64,000 bases of DNA from Gonatopus flavifemur. Lineage: Eukaryota; Arthropoda; Insecta; Hymenoptera; Dryinidae. Position 1 is the stretch's first letter. Each line of letters begins with the position of its first letter. The stretch is taken from the NCBI GenBank assembly GCA_018340375.1, contig JAFFJZ010000008.1:3410001-3474000 (forward strand), read 5' to 3'. The notes beneath the pieces are model-generated. The model searched no databases. It saw nothing but the letters and a program-made list of their open reading frames with translations, and was not told the origin of the DNA. Positions 23,977-36,101 of this stretch are shown here, piece by piece. A program made the position numbers and the translations under genes.

Positions 23977-25294
23977 CCCGTGTGGAAATCAATTCTTCGC
24001 GGCAATTTGGGCCGAACTAGGCGTCTTTATTTCATTTTAGGCCCTGTTTTGGTTGCCCTTATAGGGCCTAGACAGGATTGTCACGCACTCATCTTCAGGG
24101 CCTGCATAGTACTCCCAACTTGGGCCTATGTGGGATACCCATGATGAAGCCAATGCAGGCGCTGAAACTAGGATCTTCAAAAAGATGATGAATTGTTGCG
24201 AATATCATCGAATTGAATAAATATTGCAAGGTCCAAGAGAATCCCAGGTGAAAACTTTTTGGATTGAAAATTGGGCTATCCAAGGTCCCATCTGTACCCA
24301 GACCACTTCGACTTGAGCCCGGACGGGGCTTGGAAGCCCCGAAGCCGATTTCAATTTCTAGTCAGGTATTCCACCCAACATCACTTCGTTCATAAATTAT
24401 CGGACTGTATCAAAAAAACAGAACAGACTCAGTATTTCTCGCAATTGACCATACAGTGATGTTTTTTTCGATTTTTGACATTGTTCGCCGATAGTGTGAA
24501 CACAGTAATCATGGATGGAATATTTTTTCGCGTGCATATATCGTGAAAAATTGATTACTCTGCATTTCAACACGTTTTGTTGAAGAAACAGTTTTTTATA
24601 TATTGCTATACGTGTATTCACACTGATATGTGATGTGTACTGCCACACATGATCCTTATAATTAGTGAAATGGGCTCATGATGGAATCACCAATCTAATT
24701 TGAGTAAATTTGGTCCACTCGAAGAAATATCATAGAAACTAATACGTTTTATTAGAATCTGATAAAAGTGTTCAAATACCACTATTGAACCTGATAAAAT
24801 CTTATGAGGATGTATGGGACTCTATAGCGGTATTTGGACATCTACGAGATTTTTTCAACTGGATTTTTAACGTAGGTTCATATTAAAAAAAAGAATCAAT
24901 ATAAGGGTAAGGCCCCAGGCGGGCTGTAGTTGAGGGCATTCCAATTTTCGAAACCGGGGGAAACGTTGGAAATGCAGCTTGGCTTCACGTGGGTTGTATA
25001 CAGGTACACTTGAATTAGGATCTTAGGGAGAATACGGGGAGCCTGTCAAGGTTCTATGCAAGTTATAGTTGGTCTGCCCAGATTTTCAAAACAGGGGACA
25101 ACATTGGTGATACAACTTGGCCCCATATGGGCCTTATATGGGTGTTCCTGAGTTACAGAGATCAGGCTGAATACCAGCAACCCGACTAGGCCCCTTAGTG
25201 GCTAAGGCTAGCACATCCTGAGTTTGACCACCCAATATGAGCCCATACAGAGCCTATATTCAATGCAGGACGCCTAGAAAAATTTCCACACGGG
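23977..25294. mobile_element. 1,318-bp element with CCCGTGTGGAAAT termini and TAAT duplication
   Basis: The two ends are a perfect 13-base inverted repeat, cccgtgtggaaat. Directly outside, TAAT occurs on both sides. A ctaggcgtc block appears inside both ends at different depths. The interior is G+C-richer than the window, with many GGCCC and TATGGGCC motifs and a diverged tandem pair (about 130-base period) near 24952-25200. A 12-base perfect palindrome ggggcttggaagcccc lies near 24325. No transposase frame is seen, so it is non-autonomous or gutted. Elements at 58449-58556 and 18724 share the CCC..GTAGAAATCA style end. I do not assign a superfamily. Confidence 0.8.
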
Positions 25295-25298
25295 TAAT

Positions 25299-26050
25299 TG
25301 ACAACGCCGATCAAAGTCTCAAAAAAACTGTCCAAACATAACTGGATATAAAAAGGCTCAGTGTGTCGGTTTCTCATGAGTTGAGCGTGAAAAACATTAT
25401 AGATCGAATCAACAATTCCGCCACGCTGCTGAAACGTAATGAACTCAAGGCCATTTTTGAAACGTGTCATAATCGGTGATGAAAAATGAGTCACATGCGA
25501 CAATCGGAAGCGTCAATGATCGTGGATAAGGGATAATGAGTCGTCACAAGCATTTGCAAAGTCAAGGTCCACGTCAAAAAAAAATGCCTCTGTATGTGTG
25601 GTAGGATTGGGAGGATATTATCTACCATGCGGTACTTTCAGTTGGCCAGACGATCAATTCTCAACTCTACCGTGAGCAACTAGAGAAATTACGCTAGGCG
25701 ATTGAGATAAAACGGCCCGGTTACATTCTGGGAAAAGCGTCATCTCCTCCCACGACAACATTTGACCACGAACTTTGCCAATGACCTGTCATAAGTTGAA
25801 AGAGTTTGATTGGGAAGTTTTGATGCGTCCACTGGACAGTTTAGACATATCACCCTCCGACTACCACGTATTCTGATCTCTGCAGAACTCTCTCATTGGA
25901 ATTAAGCTAGCTTTAAAAGAGGCATGTGGAAATTACTTGATTCAGGTTTGCAACTGGGAACCACAGGAGTTCTCTGCCGATGACATCATGATTTCTTCAT
26001 TCAAAATAGCAAAACATAATTGGGCCGGACTTTGAAAAGCAACTAATCAA
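25299..26050 (+). pseudogene. mariner-family transposase pseudogene, catalytic part
   Basis: Joined-frame reading shows VSHELSVKNIIDRINNSATL then LLKRNELKAIF, matching the mariner VPHELTEKN and LLKRNE blocks. After a shift it gives W*DWEDIIY and GQTINSQLYREQLEKLR, then a HDN motif, then FDWEVLM and ISPSDYHVF followed by SLQNSLIGIKLA. The HDN and SPSDYH aspartates fit the second and third acids of a DD34D triad. The first (GDE) is destroyed: two stops occupy that place. At least five stops and several frameshifts are present, so the copy is long dead. Roughly 30 codons between SGRP and the first recognisable catalytic-part residues appear to be missing at the insertion junction. No 3' inverted repeat was found. 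Confidence 0.92.
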
Positions 26051-26601
26051 TATACAAAAAGTATTGAATAATAAGTACTTGGAGAGGATGAAAATAGCAT
26101 GTCTAAAATGTCAATCAATACAACTGTCAAATCGATTATTTACATAATTATTATTTCGATAATTGTTCTCTGCATCCCACATGCATATTGTGAATCTCCC
26201 ACAAGGAGAACAGAGAAAGATTCCGAATGGAAATGAGCGATGGAAAGGATCGACTGAAAAATTAATACGCTCTAATTGAATCACCTCGATTTCGTAGAAA
26301 GACGGATGATAAAAAGGTCAATGAGCGAGGGAAACAAAAACAGAACGTTTATCACCAATGTATAGTCAATGAACTTATCACGAGAGAAATAACGATCGGC
26401 CTCTGTGCGAAGAACGAAGTATGTGAGCTCACAATTAGCTCTCCCTACCTTTCAAGCGTGATTTTTCAATGTTTAAATCAATTGAACTCTGACAATATCG
26501 TTTTTGTGGCCAGTTAAATGTTATCATAGCACCATGTTATTTTCTTTACCGAACTAGAAATGTCAATTCATAACTCAATTCTGTACAAGCAAATTGACAT
26601 A

Positions 26602-26850
26602 CACTGTGAAAAAAATTTGTTGAATTCCAAACAAAAATGCTTGGAAATTTACAAACTTGGTTTGGAGAAATAATTTCCGAACCTTTTTTGTAAATTGCCG
26701 AACAAAAGTTTGTGAATTCTCAAAAATCTTCGTGGAATCACAAAATTTTTTGAATGTTTACAAACTTTTGTTTGGTAATTTACAAAAAAAGTTTGTGTAA
26801 AAAAACTGCCAAACTTCTTTGGCAGTTTAGGAAGTATATTTTTTACAGTG
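26602..26850. mobile_element. MITE with CACTGTGAAAAAAATTTG ends and TA duplication
   Basis: Left cactgtgaaaaaaatttg and inward-read right cactgtaaaaaatatac, with TA on both sides. The body alternates caaac and gtttg blocks (ttccaaacaaa, tttacaaactt) that pair with each other. The partial sequence starting at 34470 has a similar makeup. Confidence 0.85.
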
Positions 26851-27885
26851 TACATCGAAATTGCATACGAAACGGAACGATTTTCAAAAATGGCATGGAT
26901 TAAAAGCTAAAACTCCCTACAAATTTATGTTCCATCAATTTAGTCCGAATAATGAATGATCATCCTATATCATCATGCTTTTTTCTAGTACCCCTTCTGC
27001 CTCGAATTTGATCAAAATGGACAAAAACTCATTTTTCGTTCAAAACCGTGGGAAATCAACGATGTGTAGTTTTTATTAAAACCACATAATGTATCAGTTG
27101 TAGTAGACTTGGGATGAAATTTCCCATATTCCTTCGAATTTTCATCTCATTTTTGGAACCCACAATATTTTTTGTGAAGAACAAGTACCCTATTCTGCCC
27201 CGGGTTTCCCTGCATTCAAGTACACGACAGCCATTTGAAATCTTGAATTTTCAAGACATTAAAATTCAAATTGTCATTGAATGAATGTCGTTCATCCAAA
27301 ATATTCCATTTTTACGAATCAACTTATGATCAAATTGAATGTTTTTTAAATACAGGCCAAATTCATCTCACCTGTCATCATTCGCGAAATCGTCATAGAA
27401 ATTGCATATTGGAATACGAAGATGTATATTTTATTTCGGAGAAGAGAATATAAAAAGAATAATGTGTGCTTCTCACTATAGAGAACACGAGAGTTGGAGT
27501 ATAGAAGTATGTCACCATCGGATGTTCCAAGACAATGAAGATTTAGATCATATTCTATACAGTAGATGCAAATGTATGTGATATTGAATATCGATGCTCT
27601 TCTGTTATTGCTTTTGACAAAGTACAGCTTGACCTTAATCAGTTTCTTCTCACTCGATTTCTTTTACTTCCCATTACTTTTTTCCCTGTATTGCGTCTTA
27701 TTGTTCTTCTTTTGCGCATGCAACTTATTATTCGAGATCTGTGTGTTCTTCCCATGACCTATAAATTTCCTATCATATTGTGGATGGTGAGGTCGTGTTC
27801 CACGATTCACATTTCCACTATTGTCTCATCCTCAATATTACGTTGAATGAGTCAGCTTTTTTTTTCTTCCAAACTTCGCGGGAAG
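26851..27885. other. No feature seen
   Basis: AT-rich. A T/C-rich run (about 27600-27760) gives a hydrophobic chance frame that I do not treat as a gene. Confidence 0.4.
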
Positions 27886-27889
27886 AAAT

Positions 27890-28335
27890 GATTGGATCTA
27901 ATTGGATCCAAATGGGATCTTCCTGGATCCCATTGGATCTGGTCAGATCCGATTAGATCCGCCACTCAATCTGATTAGATCCACATAGATCTGATAGGAC
28001 ATGGACTCAGTTCCACAAATATTCATTTCTTGGTATGAATGGATCACACTAGATCCAATAGGATCCGATCGGATCCGATATCAGATCTGATCACATTTGG
28101 TCGGATCTGACAGAGCATGGACTGTTCACTGAGAAAAAAGATTTGGTTGGTATATGCCTAACCGAAAAGAACCTACCAAATCACATTGTTTTCTCAGTGT
28201 TCCACTAATATTCATTTATTCGTATGAATGGATCCCACCAGATCTGATCAGACCTAACAGGATCCGATTAGATTCGTTCAGATTTGATCGGATTTGACAT
28301 CAAATCTTATCAGATCTGACACTACGTTCAGAGTC
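27890..28335 (+). repeat. GGATCC/AGATCT tandem array, three units
   Basis: Dense ggatcc, agatct, gatctgatc and ggatctgac motifs. A spacer reading catggact..ttccac.aatattcattt..t.gtatgaatggatc occurs at about 28000 and 28116, with a worn third copy near 28320. Repeat spacing is about 116 bases for the first pair and about 129 for the second after removing the insertion at 28127-28199. Related motif clusters lie at 23.2 and 58.1 kb. Confidence 0.8.
28127..28199. mobile_element. 73-bp micro-MITE inserted in the tandem array, TT duplication
   Basis: Ends are CACTGAGAAAA and TTTTCTCAGTG, with inner pairs tttggt and accaaa. TT lies on both sides. The neighbouring array unit (about 28005-28016) has ggactcagttccac, uninterrupted, where this unit has ggactgtt, the element, then ttccac. 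The empty site therefore supports insertion with a 2-bp duplication. It is one of the shortest elements here. Confidence 0.9.
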
Positions 28336-28339
28336 ACTA

Positions 28340-29400
28340 AATCTTTTGTCGTGAATATTATTTTGAGATTTTATAAAGCGAATGTCCCTAATGAGCAAAA
28401 AAAAGTAACTTATAGTTGCTGTATGGATCATTCTTCATTACGAACTTTTCCAAAAAGTACATGGGTTTTAACATTCAATTCGTGTTGAAATATTTATTCT
28501 GGCATTTATAGCGACCCCAGGTTGAACAAACCCATTGATTCTCGCCAAAGCTCATTGAATCTTGCACAATATGATGACCAAATCCCATAAAATTTCATTT
28601 CATCAGATTCATCAAAATTTTTGTCGATCAGTATGCCACTTTGGGGTGGAGCACAAATTCGAAAAGAATTCGTACACTGGGTTTTGATAATTCGTTGACT
28701 CTTTCCATCATTTTGATGATCAACATGAGAAGTGAATTCCATTGGTGAAACAATCGACAAAGTCGAAGAATTGATAAAATCCAGTTTACGAATTCTTCTC
28801 GAATTTTTATTTCATTCAAAAGTGATATACCATTCAACGAGAATTTGGATCACTAATTTTGTTCGTGTATATTCAAAGATATACGTTCGAACAAGGAATG
28901 GAGTATATTCTCGTTGGAACATGAGGTAATGATTTATATATAAAGAATGGTTGAAAAAAGTGAAGAATCATTGGGGTATTTATTCCACTGAATCTGACAG
29001 TACACCAAAGAGAGTTTACTGACGATGCAACACCTAATGGTTGCATGTTAGGAAATAATACTCTCGAGAGAAGTGAGGCAGGAAAGTTGGTACGTGTTAC
29101 GAGAGAAGAGCTTAATTGCATAATTGCATGCCTTGAATCATGTGGTTGTAATCCTTTTGAACGTATATTTACATGATGACCTTGACACTATAGCAGAAAT
29201 GACAACGGAGGAAACACTATTCCCATGATTTGCGTTATTGAAACAAAATTCACACATCCCATGTGTTGACATTGATCTATATTTCAAACGTTCTTCCGTT
29301 ACAATGAGATAAAAACACGTTGAATCACATTTAAAAAAACTCCAAGAGATCTCAAGTATTCTGTTTACTCGCAATGAGTTTGTATTGAATCAAGTATTAA
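28340..29400. other. No gene seen
   Basis: Overlapping frames on both strands around 28.5-28.95 kb arise from a partly palindromic AT-rich stretch (gaattcgt, tttggggtggagc, ctcgttgg). I find no family signature. Confidence 0.35.
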
Positions 29401-29700
29401 ATCAACTATCATTTCGATCTTTTTTCTCCAAAAGATTTGAGGAGTAACTTTGAAATTTTCTTCTGGTTTGATGAAAAAATGAAGTCAAAGTGAAAAAGTA
29501 TGCGAAGAAATGAAATATAAATGGAAAAATAATTTAATATGAGCATTGCATCATTAGTGATGAGCAATTGGTATTATGAGGAGTTTGAATTTTATTCCTA
29601 TTAAAATCGATTGAATTTATATTTGTTAATATTCATTCTTTTATTCGTTTTATTTGCATTTTTTTTATTTCTGAGAGTCTGAATTTTGAAGGTATTTTTA
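29400..29700 (+). repeat. Partial third copy of the 49.6/58.2-kb repeat
   Basis: Contains gtgatgagcaattggtatta and ggagtttgaattttatt, also found at about 58335-58380, preceded by the same kind of gaagtcaaagtgaaaa purine-rich stretch. Only this part of the longer repeat is recognisable. Confidence 0.7.
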
Positions 29701-30516
29701 AAGTGTTATTTTGAACGATTATTAAATGAAGAAATTATTACAATGACAAATTTTTGCGGTATTCCGATTTATTAGAGGAATAAGGTGAACTCATTTTATG
29801 AGTATTGTTATTGACTTGTTGAATTTCTAAGAACAATTGAGAAATAGAAATTTTGAGTGAAATTGAATTTAGATCAAAACATGTGTTAGGAATAAGATTT
29901 AAAAATAAGAAAACAAGTTTTTCGAAAGCTAATTGAGAAGTGAGAGTATTGAGTTATTCAATTTGAATGTATACTCTAAAATGTGTAAACATGGTTCGGC
30001 AATGCTATTGAAATGAATAGATCACGTTGTGACAAAGTAAAAATTCTGGGAAATGTTTTTAGGATTACATTCAAATTTGAATGAATGAGTTGTTTCAATG
30101 TACCTCTTGCACCAGGACGTGTATTATGAAATTTAATGTCCTGAATGACACGAGTTAATCATGAACATTAATTAGTATTGAAAAATGATTCAAAATTCGA
30201 AGTCGATATGATGAAATTCAACTTAAATTTTTTTATATGTAGTCTGTTTGATGGATACAGTACATTTGGAAAAATTTGGACTTGAAATTTGAATATAAAT
30301 ATTAATTTGCCATATTTCAAGGGAATACATTCAAAATCCAATTCATTATTATGAATCAAAATAGAATCCAAATGAATTTCTCTCAAACAGAATGTAATCA
30401 CTCAGTAAGTTAATTGAAAATTTGTCAATAATTGCACTTTTCCATGAGAATATTGATATAAATCACATAAATATCGATCAATTATTTGTTCTAAAATATT
30501 CCGCATTCGATACGTA
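29701..30516. other. Very AT-rich, no feature
   Basis: Nothing beyond base composition. Confidence 0.4.
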
Positions 30517-30738
30517 CACTGAGAAAAAACATTGTGAAGCCAGTTACACATGTAATTGGATATGGTGAACGACGCTGTGTAGTTGAGTCAACAGAATATT
30601 CGGTAGACTCAATAAAATATAGTCAAGGGAATGAAACGTAGTTGAAAGTACCGAATATTCCGTTGATTCAGCTACATAACGTCGTTTATCATATTCCACT
30701 ACATATGTAGTTGGCTCCACAATCTTTTTTTCTCGGTG
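30517..30738. mobile_element. Foldback MITE with CACTGAGAAAAAACATTGTG ends, TA duplication
   Basis: The arms pair over about 90 bases. Left cactgagaaaaaacattgtg and inward-read right caccgagaaaaaaagattgt are followed by matching blocks agttacacatgtaa/aactacatatgta, gaacgacg/aaacgacg and gaatattcggta on both sides. TA flanks both ends. The 63.58-kb element has a related left end. Confidence 0.92.
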
Positions 30739-30995
30739 TAATATTTTGCTGGAACAATAACAACTTTGTTGGCATGACCAGAGTTTTTGATTGTTCACAT
30801 TTGAACGGAATATTTTTTCCGATGAAATGTTCATTCTAATAATTGGAAGTAATCGAAGCATCACTCATCCGCTGAATACCTTTCTGAATTTCCCATTTCC
30901 ATTCCATCTGTATGAAATCTGGGGGTTGGTGTATGACATCTCAATGAATCAATAATGTGCTGAAATTTTGTAGAATGTGACAAAATACTTTACGA

Positions 30996-31218
30996 CACGG
31001 AGAAGTTGCCGCACAGATAGTCAAAGTTTGTACATTGCCGGCCAACGTGTCATAAAAAAATGTTTTTCTCGCATCAATTTTCAATGCGCCAACATAAATG
31101 TTCATACATGAGCAATCGGCATATTTCAATCTGAGAATCAATGTGCAGAATACGCTTTTTTTCCCACATTCACCGTGAATGTGCGGATGTTGTTTGTCTA
31201 TATAACACTCTCTCCGTG
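30996..31218. mobile_element. Probable MITE with CACGGAGA ends
   Basis: Starts cacggagaagttgccgc and ends, read inward, cacggagagagtg. Inner gccgcacagatag and, from the right, atccgcacattcac loosely agree. A tight palindrome acattcaccgtgaatgt lies at about 31167-31183. The arms are weakly matched outside these blocks. Confidence 0.5.
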
Positions 31219-32076
31219 TAGTTAACGATTATCAACACGAAAATCCATTTACAGTGGTATGAGTTGTACTCATATGGGATCGTCCAAGCCTTTCCTATCT
31301 CAAGACAATTTTAAGAAGTTTGATGAAACGCCACAAAGTATCTTCCAGACTTTTTTCAGGAATTCTTGAAAATTAAAATTACAATTCAATAAGTTAAATT
31401 TTGTTTTAATCTCTTTCTCATTCCTCAGAGTTATTTTCGTCACTTCAAATATTCCAAATCTATTGCAGATTTTAAACCCAAATATGATGAAGGAATGAAG
31501 ATAACAAGATCAAACACAGATCGATCAAAGAATACGAACTGTACGTTGACGTTGGTCGAATGGGAGCCACGTAATTGCATGAATATGGATAATTTGTAGA
31601 AGAGGAAGGTCGGATTTCCTACACGCTGCAACACGTGCATGTAATGACGTCGTCAGCTACCTGTGGGGTCTGCGATTTTGATCCCAATATTCTGGCAATT
31701 TGCCAGTAATGTAATATAAATCAAGTTAGTGAGCTCGGTGGAGAGCGAAGAGTCAGAGCTACATATGTGAGTCAATGGAATATATTCGAGAATGAAAAAG
31801 GAACATATATTGTCGATCAGCTTGTTTAATTACCTGATGAATAATATTTAGCAATTCCTAAATAATCCATTCCGATTGATCGAAAATTTGATATAAGAGG
31901 TTATCAAGGTCCCGATCGAGTGAACATTTTTCCCCATAAAATTCCTCTGAATCCACTTCATAAACAGACCTGAATTTTTCAGGCATTAATCTTGAAATTC
32001 GAAGTTTAAGGAATAATGTTTCCTCAAAATTTCCGAATGGATTATTTCGTTTGTTTTATAATGTATTGAAAGAATA
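31219..32076. other. No element seen; CRE-like site near 31647
   Basis: The block cacgtgcatgtaatgacgtcgtcagc holds an E-box and a TGACGTCG half-palindrome. That is compatible with regulatory DNA but is not evidence by itself. No exon is visible. Confidence 0.3.
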
Positions 32077-32443
32077 CCCTGCTGAAAATGCCAGGCAGAA
32101 CTGAACAGAAAATTGTTGTCAGCCTTTAAACGGTTTCTCCCTTCAGGCAAAACCGGACAAATTTTCTATCCGATTTGTTCTGGAATTACAAACTCGGAAT
32201 ATCTTGTCAAGAACTGATAGGAATTTTGTCGGACGGTTCTGTCTGGAATTCACAGACTGTGATATCCAGTCAAAAACTGACGAAAATTTTCCTGCCAGGT
32301 TTTGACAGGATATTACATTTCAGGAATTCTGAACCAAATCGGGTAGAAAATTTGTCAGTTTTCGCCTGGATTACCTGGGAAAGAAACCGTTCAAAGCCTG
32401 ACAACATTTTTCTGTCCGGTTCTGCCTGGCATTTTTAGGAGAG
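32077..32443. mobile_element. MITE with AAAATGCCAGGCAGAAC arms, TA-flanked
   Basis: Left ccctgctgaaaatgccagg and inward-read right ctctcctaaaaatgccagg begin arms of about 65 bases, with gcagaac, acagaaaa.tgttgtcag and aacggtttct in both. TA lies outside each end. Inside, gtcaagaactgat and gtcaaaaactgac with ttttgtc repeat several times. An apparent open frame of 87 codons is made of arm sequence and is not coding. Confidence 0.9.
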
Positions 32444-34469
32444 TAGTTTTGATATTCCAACCATCTTTCTCTCCGAATTATATATTATATATCAGTCAGG
32501 TACTTCTTGGTAAAAACATTCTTTCAGTAGGTTGAACTTTCCCAATGTGCCTCTTATTCATTGTACTAATTCGAGAATACGTCTTATGAAAATATGAACG
32601 TCTGCAAAGATTTCTTTATGCAACAACTTTTCTCATACTCACCTCGTTCCACTCTTCAGATTGTATTCGTTCTCCACGTTGTATGATTTCAACACAAATT
32701 ACCTTTCATGGATAACTGGATCATTCTACTACTATGATTATCAGAAAGCCTCTCTATGTAGTGTTGTGTACTATTAAAAACGAAATTTGTGAATAAACTC
32801 AACATTATCATTCCATATTCAAGGAATCCAACAAACCAGAGTTTAATCTACGGAGGTGTAATTGAAATTGAAAATCTCATTATTGTGATTCATTAGATTC
32901 TAAAACATGATTATACCGAAGGGATGCTTTTTTTTCTTTAATGGGTTCATTCAGTAAATTCTCGGAAAGTAAAACATGAAATATATCATTGAAGCGGTTC
33001 CATTTATCATTTGTTGTTCGTTGGATACGGTCCTCATAATTTTAATTCATTATTGCTATCTTTTATACGACCATTAATCAATTAGTTCGATATTTTCATC
33101 ATCCTGATGCGCCACTGTAAAACGATGATCCTGTATTCATACTCTCCAATTCCATCCCGAAGCATCGCATAACAAAATAAAGTGATGGCCCATTTTATGA
33201 TGATTACAATAATTTATTGTTGTTTCCTTTCGCCACAATGAATGGTTTGATGTTTTATGAATGAAGATACCCACATGTATTGTCGATTACCAATGATAAG
33301 GTGCTTGGTTATCCATTTATCGACTTAAATGGTCTAAATAAAGCGATACATACATTATGCATTACCCATCGCATATAGATGTACATTGAATAAAGTTCAT
33401 GGTATATTCACGTAAATGTGTAAGGTATCGAGAGGAATAGTGGTGATGTATGAATTTCCTCACATAACAATAACACATCTAATAACATTGTTCGTTCAAA
33501 GGCTTAAGTTTATGACTCATGGAAGCCCTAATAACATCTGCTTGCATTCAAAGGCGATAATAATTTAATGATCATGCACAGTTATATGGATTCAATGTCA
33601 ATTCATTGGGATTTGTAGTCGTAGGTGATAAGAACGGAAATGCCTTCTCTATTCAATCTAAATATGATATTTGTATTAGAAATTTATATCGTAATTGAAT
33701 ATGTAACGTATGATACTGAACGTTCGGAATATGAAATTTTTTGTCTTTACTCTATTTAAAGTTTCCAATAACGAACGTTGCGAAACGTTAAATTTTCTTC
33801 ATCGTCTATAATCAGGTTTCTGAATACGGAATTCACAATGTTGTATCATTATTAAACGTTGGAAGACCATCGTTTCTTATTGTTTTCTACGAAATCCAAC
33901 AGAATGTATATGGCTTCATTCTAAACTTCCTATAAAAAAGGTAATAGTGATTCGGAAAAGTGATGAATAACTTGTAGTAACTCAATCAACTTGATTGCGT
34001 CGAATTGAAGAAACGAATTCCATAGAACTCATGAATTGATTTCGATTTATTTTTATTTACAAAGTTGATGTACTTTGTGTATATCAAAAATGTGATTTTT
34101 GATAAAGTCCATTCTAATTCCAATATGCTCAATCAATTCATTGGATGCGAGAAACGTCTTGGTAATGCACAAAGAGATCCCCTCAAATAATATTCCTGTT
34201 ACGAACAATCCTTTCTCACTGACTCACGTTCGGGAACTATGAGAGTCAGGATACTAGAGGCTTTGTAAACTCCATCTGTCTTTGTCGAACAGACAGCGAC
34301 ATACCTCTGAAAATTTCTCGTTTGATCTTGTTGAACAGATGAAACAAGCTGTCTTTGTTGAATTCGAATTCAGCACAGTGATTTTTTTTCAGTACTTTTC
34401 TTGATGTTATGTATAATTCATCGATTATTTTATTTGAAAAATAAATTTGGGAACATAATTCTTCACGTC
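32444..34469. other. Element-free stretch, rich in TAAT-type motifs
   Basis: Between about 33.0 and 33.6 kb the sequence carries many taat/atta cores and ttta.ga stretches (for example accattaatcaattag, gataataatttaatgatc). No MITE, tandem repeat or exon is seen. A developmental enhancer is one possible reading, but in DNA this AT-rich the motifs are expected by chance. Confidence 0.25.
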
Positions 34470-34720
34470 CACTGTGAAAAATGTTTTTGTGGATTAAAGA
34501 AGAACAATTCATACAATATATTGTCGAACATTTCCTTCAGTGAATTTTCAAACAAAATTCCCAGAAGATGAAAAATTGTCATCTCCTGACTGAGACTTGA
34601 GAATTTTTTTCAATTTTGTTTGCAAACCCACCGAAGAAAATGTTTGGAAGTTTTTTCATGATTTTCTTTTGTAAATCCACAAAGAAGCATCACAAAGTGG
34701 ATAAAATATCGGTGTATGGG
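34470..34720. mobile_element. Partial CACTGTGAAAAATG element
   Basis: The left terminus cactgtgaaaaatgttttt is clear and the body has the caaa/tttg alternation of the 26602-26850 element (ttttgtttgcaaaccca, tttgtaaatccac). No right terminus was found, so the end is approximate and the copy may be truncated. Confidence 0.5.
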
Positions 34721-35190
34721 AGAACTGGTTACAAAAAAGTGCAACGATTCAACATACATCCACTATCCCATTTCTTTTTTAAACAAAGACGAGGGGTTTT
34801 ATTCTCAAAACCATATCTTTTTTAAACATTCGCAATGAAATCATCTCCTGAAGCGAACTCGCTTTGTATTATCAACAATCGATATCGTTTCAATTCGAAA
34901 ATTCCTTTCTCTGAGCGAAGAAAACATTTTGATATAACAAAATATTGCTTCTCGAATCAGAACAATATTTTCTTACATCGAGAAAATTCGATATTCTCTT
35001 GAGGCGAGAGGATCTTTCTTTCCTCTTATTATCATTATTTTCTCAAACAGCCGTTATATCCCCAGCGCAATAAACAATAGAAATATTTCCATGTTATATT
35101 TTCTGTCATTTACACTGAAAGGAATGATGAAGGTGAATATTTGGCAATTAAAATATTCAGTCAACTCAAATAAGTATTTAGTTACTCGAT

Positions 35191-35518
35191 CCAAATTAGA
35201 AAAATCCGTAATATGCCAATGTTGACAACAGGTGCAGTACAGTGCCAGTATTGGGTATCCAATACTTGGTCAACACGCACGGGATCAGTACTGGATACAT
35301 AAAAATACAGTATTATGCCTATACTGATAAACCATTACTGAGAACTCAATACCAGCCAGGTACTAACCCAGTACTGGCCTTGCACTGAGTGCGAATAATG
35401 GCATCAGTACTCAATCCCCAGTACTGGAAAGCGTGATGATTCCAGACAAATGCCAGTACCCTGCCAGTCCTGGCTAGTACTGGTGCAGTACTGCGCCTGT
35501 TGTCAATTTCTGGTTGAG
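35191..35518 (-). mobile_element. CAGTACTGG element, copy B
   Basis: 328 bases, reverse orientation relative to copies A and C. Starts ccaaattagaaaaatccg and ends tggttgag, with AT on both sides. It carries the same gttgacaacaggtgcag and ctgcgcctgttgtcaa arms and the interior CAGTACTGG repeats. Confidence 0.9.
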
Positions 35519-35675
35519 ATGTGAATGTTGTTTACGACTGAATTTTTCAGCTCTTCTAAATCAAGAACTGAAAAAAATGAATGAGGAGAAGGCGGATGAA
35601 ACTGGCAATGAATATAACTGTGGCAACTGGTGACCAAGAAGCAAATATGCTCTGGCAGAGAAATATTCGCATATG

Positions 35676-35885
35676 CACTGAGAGAAGAGGCATTTGGAAG
35701 TTCAGTCAACAGTACTATCTTTGTTCGATGAATCTGAATATTACTGAACTTTCAGCGATCTTTTATGAAACTTCAAGAAACGTTACTAAAATTTTGCTTT
35801 TCATTACTGAGTTTTCTGCAACCGTTATCATATAATACAATATTTATGCCTGAATTTGCGAGATATCATTCAATTCCTAAAAGCT
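35676..35885 (+). repeat. Dispersed repeat, copy 2 (partner at 2820-3029)
   Basis: Same orientation and order as the first copy, starting cactgagagaagagg. Here the base pair before the terminus is TG rather than TA. It sits between CAGTACTGG copies B and C. Confidence 0.8.
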
Positions 35886-36101
35886 ATCTGGAGATAGTCG
35901 TGTGCATAGAGGAGAATTTTATCGCTGATGTAAAAACGCTATCGCGATTCTTGAAACTTTCATTGACAAGATACGTTAAAAATCATGTCATACGGATTCA
36001 TATGTATAGTTCGTGATGTACTGAATTAGATGAGTAAATTCTTCAGACAATATTATCACGTCCTCCATGAGCAGATGAATGTTTACTCCCAAACAGTATA
36101 T

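Noticed and set aside
24769..24840. Short inverted repeat around tgttcaaatacc
   Set aside because: Real but short, with no terminus or duplication; it lies within the larger 23977-25294 element and was not listed separately.
27566..27757. Hydrophobic frame resembling a membrane protein
   Set aside because: Produced by a T/C-rich run; Leu/Phe/Ser content is a result of base composition.
32175..32438. 87-codon plus-strand frame
   Set aside because: It is formed by the arms and inner repeats of the MITE at 32077-32443.
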